This document shows, one piece after another, positions 38,694-40,259 of a stretch of DNA of 40,259 bases; positions within the stretch are counted from its first letter, which is position 1, and each line of letters starts with the position of its first letter. The stretch is taken from contig CAYMJV010000019.1 of assembly GCA_964390545.1 (NCBI GenBank), positions 1 through 40,259 on the forward strand, read 5' to 3'. The notes beneath the pieces are model-generated. The model searched no databases, had not been told where the DNA came from, and worked only from the letters and a program-made list of their open reading frames with translations. This DNA is from CAYMJV01 sp964390545. Its GTDB lineage: Bacteria > Desulfobacterota > BSN033 > UBA1163. The translations under genes were made by a program, and so were the position numbers.

Positions 38694-40043
38694 TTATTTG
38701 AGAGCATATTTTTTCATCTTTCTCCAGAGGGTTGTGCGATCAAGACCCAACTCTTGGGCTGTTTTGATGCGATTTCCATCATATTTCTTCAATGTCCTCT
38801 CGATGATTTCTGATTCTGCTTTCTGAAAGGGAGTTTCTTCTTTAGAAGGTGCAAATGCGGTGATCTCCCCTTGATCTTCGGCGAATTCCTTAGGAAGGCA
38901 ACCCAAATCGATTCGATCTCCTTTACAGAGGACAAAGGCATGTTCAATGATATTTTCGAGTTCTCTGACATTCCCAGGATAATCGTATCTCATTAACGTC
39001 CTCATGACCTCATCGGATACACCTGTGACCTGTTTTCCCATTTTTGCATTGAACTTTTGAACAAATGCATCAATAAGCAATGGGATATCCTCCCTTCTTT
39101 CTCTTAGAAGTGGGAGCTCAATCTTTACCACATTCAGCCGATAAAAGAGGTCATCGCGGAACTTGCTTTCGTTAACCAGTTTGGAAAGGTCCTTGTTCGT
39201 CGCTGCGATGATCCGGACATCCGTCTTTCTGGGACTGGTCGAACCCAACGGTTCAAACTCCTTCTCCTGTAGAACCCTGAGCAACTTCACCTGGAGGGAA
39301 GGGGACATATCGCCCACCTCATCAAGGAAGATCGTCCCTTCATTCGCCAAAGCAAATCTTCCTGGCTTGTCCTTCTTGGCATCCGTGAAAGCTCCTTTGA
39401 TATATCCGAACAACTCCGATTCGAGCAATGTATCCGGGAGAGCGCCACAGTTCACTTTGACAAAAGGTTTTGTTTTCCTGTGGCTTAGGTTATGGATGGC
39501 CTTTGCAAAAAGTTCCTTGCCCGTACCACTGGCCCCTTGGACCAGAACCGTGCTATCGCTCTCTGCGATATCGGGGAGGATGTTGAAGATCTCATGGATT
39601 TTATGATTCTTGCTAATGATGTCCCCGAGGGTATATTTTTGCGACAGTTCCTTCTTAAGTTCTTCGATCGTGGAGAGGTCTCTGAAGGTTTCAACTCCGC
39701 CGATGATTTGTCCCTTTTCATTTTTCAATACCGCCGTGCTAATACTGATAGGGACCTTCTGTCCCCCTTTCCTCAAAATGGTGGCAGGGAGATTGATGAT
39801 TTCCTTCTTTGTCTTGAGGGTCTCTTTGAGGGCGCATTTAGACTGGCAGATATCGGCCCTGAAAATATCGAAGCAAAAATGGCCGATGGCCTCTTTGCTG
39901 GAGAATCCCGTAATCTGCTCACCTGCTTTGTTAATGAATGTTATTTTTCCCTCATTATCCGTAGTGAAAACACCATCGGCAATACTGTTGAGAATGACAT
40001 TGAAGAATCTGTCAGGTTCTCCTTTTTTCATAGAAGAGACCAC
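38694..40043 (-). CDS. PAS-domain sigma-54-dependent transcriptional activator
   Basis: 449 residues. The N-terminal PAS domain (~residues 10-125) has FTTDNEGKITFINKAGEQITGFS and a Cys pair in DICQSKCALKE that may sense redox or metal. The AAA+ domain (~residues 140-375) has Walker A GASGTGKELFAKAIH, the sigma-54 contact loop as GAFTDA instead of GAFTGA, Walker B GTIFLDEVGDMS. The C-terminal Fis-type HTH is TAQELGLDRTTLWRKMKKYA. It probably activates the promoter at 38536-38551 and thus the NifX/Mrp genes. The loop change is tolerated in many natural activators. Confidence 0.92.
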   Translation of the reverse strand: MVSSMKKGEPDRFFNVILNSIADGVFTTDNEGKITFINKAGEQITGFSSKEAIGHFCFDIFRADICQSKCALKETLKTKKEIINLPATILRKGGQKVPISISTAVLKNEKGQIIGGVETFRDLSTIEELKKELSQKYTLGDIISKNHKIHEIFNILPDIAESDSTVLVQGASGTGKELFAKAIHNLSHRKTKPFVKVNCGALPDTLLESELFGYIKGAFTDAKKDKPGRFALANEGTIFLDEVGDMSPSLQVKLLRVLQEKEFEPLGSTSPRKTDVRIIAATNKDLSKLVNESKFRDDLFYRLNVVKIELPLLRERREDIPLLIDAFVQKFNAKMGKQVTGVSDEVMRTLMRYDYPGNVRELENIIEHAFVLCKGDRIDLGCLPKEFAEDQGEITAFAPSKEETPFQKAESEIIERTLKKYDGNRIKTAQELGLDRTTLWRKMKKYALK

Positions 40044-40050
40044 CCCTCAA

Positions 40051-40259
40051 TCAATGTCCGCATTCCCCCTGATGAGCTCGACAGGCATTGTTGAGAGAAA
40101 GTTGTTCGAGCTTACTTTGACCTAATAGCTCAAGATTCTCTTTAACGGTAGGAGCGGCTGCTGCATATACTTTTATTCCCATGGCATTGAACTTGTTTAT
40201 AGCACCTGCTCCTATCCCCCCAACAACCATTGCGTCCACACTCTTTCCATCAAGGGCCA
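40051..40259 (-). CDS. NifX/NifB-family protein, C-terminal part (copy 4)
   Basis: The 5' end is beyond the window. The visible 68 codons read ALDGKSVDAMVVGGIGAGAI, then NKFNAMGIKVYAAAAPTVKE, and end with a Cys/His tail (NNACRAHQGECGH). The fold is the same as the three NifX-like copies downstream. It ends seven bases before the sigma-54 activator start and is probably co-transcribed with it. Confidence 0.8.
   Translation of the reverse strand, partial: ALDGKSVDAMVVGGIGAGAINKFNAMGIKVYAAAAPTVKENLELLGQSKLEQLSLNNACRAHQGECGH

Overview
The window looks like a piece of the chromosome of a strictly anaerobic bacterium, most likely a Desulfobacterota (deltaproteobacterial) sulfate reducer, syntroph or acetogen-like lineage. 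This is inferred from gene content: a Ni-Fe-S carbon monoxide dehydrogenase (CooS), the MetV partner of methylene-tetrahydrofolate reductase, an HdrB-type subunit, paired MinD-like ATPases with ferredoxin inserts, several NifX/NifB-like proteins, a sigma-54 activator, and clear signs of selenocysteine use. Every gene I support lies on the minus strand, so transcription runs from high to low coordinates.

Layout by coordinate. 1-4391: a cation-efflux protein cut by the window edge, two GlcG/HbpS-family proteins, and a GlpA/GlpB/DUF1667-like flavoprotein set. 4578-10893: a compact run of about ten genes (ferredoxin, MOSC, metallo-beta-lactamase fold, HAD phosphatase, methyltransferase, ATC-hydrolase-like, DUF364, HdrB, LIM/zinc-finger winged helix, biotin-synthase-like radical SAM). 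It resembles an uncharacterised redox or metallocofactor operon. 10967-16178: a stress island with two genes interrupted by in-frame UGA exactly at the catalytic Cys (a peroxiredoxin and a CoA-disulfide-reductase/NADH-oxidase-like flavoprotein). Each UGA is followed by a good bacterial SECIS-like hairpin, and a Fur/PerR-like regulator lies between the two genes. A seven-repeat secreted protein and a small Cys-rich peptide with a third in-frame UGA lie upstream. 16194-25782: ABC exporter, DUF89, peptide deformylase, CBM48 protein, ferritin-like protein, phosphatidylserine decarboxylase, DnaJ protein, two FmdB zinc ribbons, NifU-like scaffold, TrmO, HisC, MoaD-like protein. 25796-28785: a tRNA-Lys overlapped by an unknown gene, then two MinD/ferredoxin ATPases flanking an IscU-like scaffold. 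29960-35124: MetV, a COG0731-like radical SAM protein, YqeB, DUF1858, a thioesterase and CooS. 35153-40259: glycine-rich DUF5320-type proteins, a 57-aa protein, four NifX/NifB-like proteins, an Mrp/NBP35 ATPase, and a PAS-sigma54 activator with a well-matched sigma-54 promoter next to it.

How the parts fit. The CODH/MetV genes point to Wood-Ljungdahl carbon metabolism. The MinD, NifU/IscU, Mrp and NifX genes form a large Fe-S or metal-cluster handling complement that would serve such enzymes. YqeB, an accessory protein of selenium-dependent molybdenum hydroxylases, is independent support for selenium metabolism. Non-coding structure is rich: at least four families of palindromic or dispersed repeats, a perfect 12-bp inverted repeat in front of the DUF5320 genes, and two SECIS-like hairpins. 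The strongest candidate for something new is the selenoprotein stress island at 11859-16178. The next is the HdrB/DUF364/radical-SAM operon at 4578-10893.
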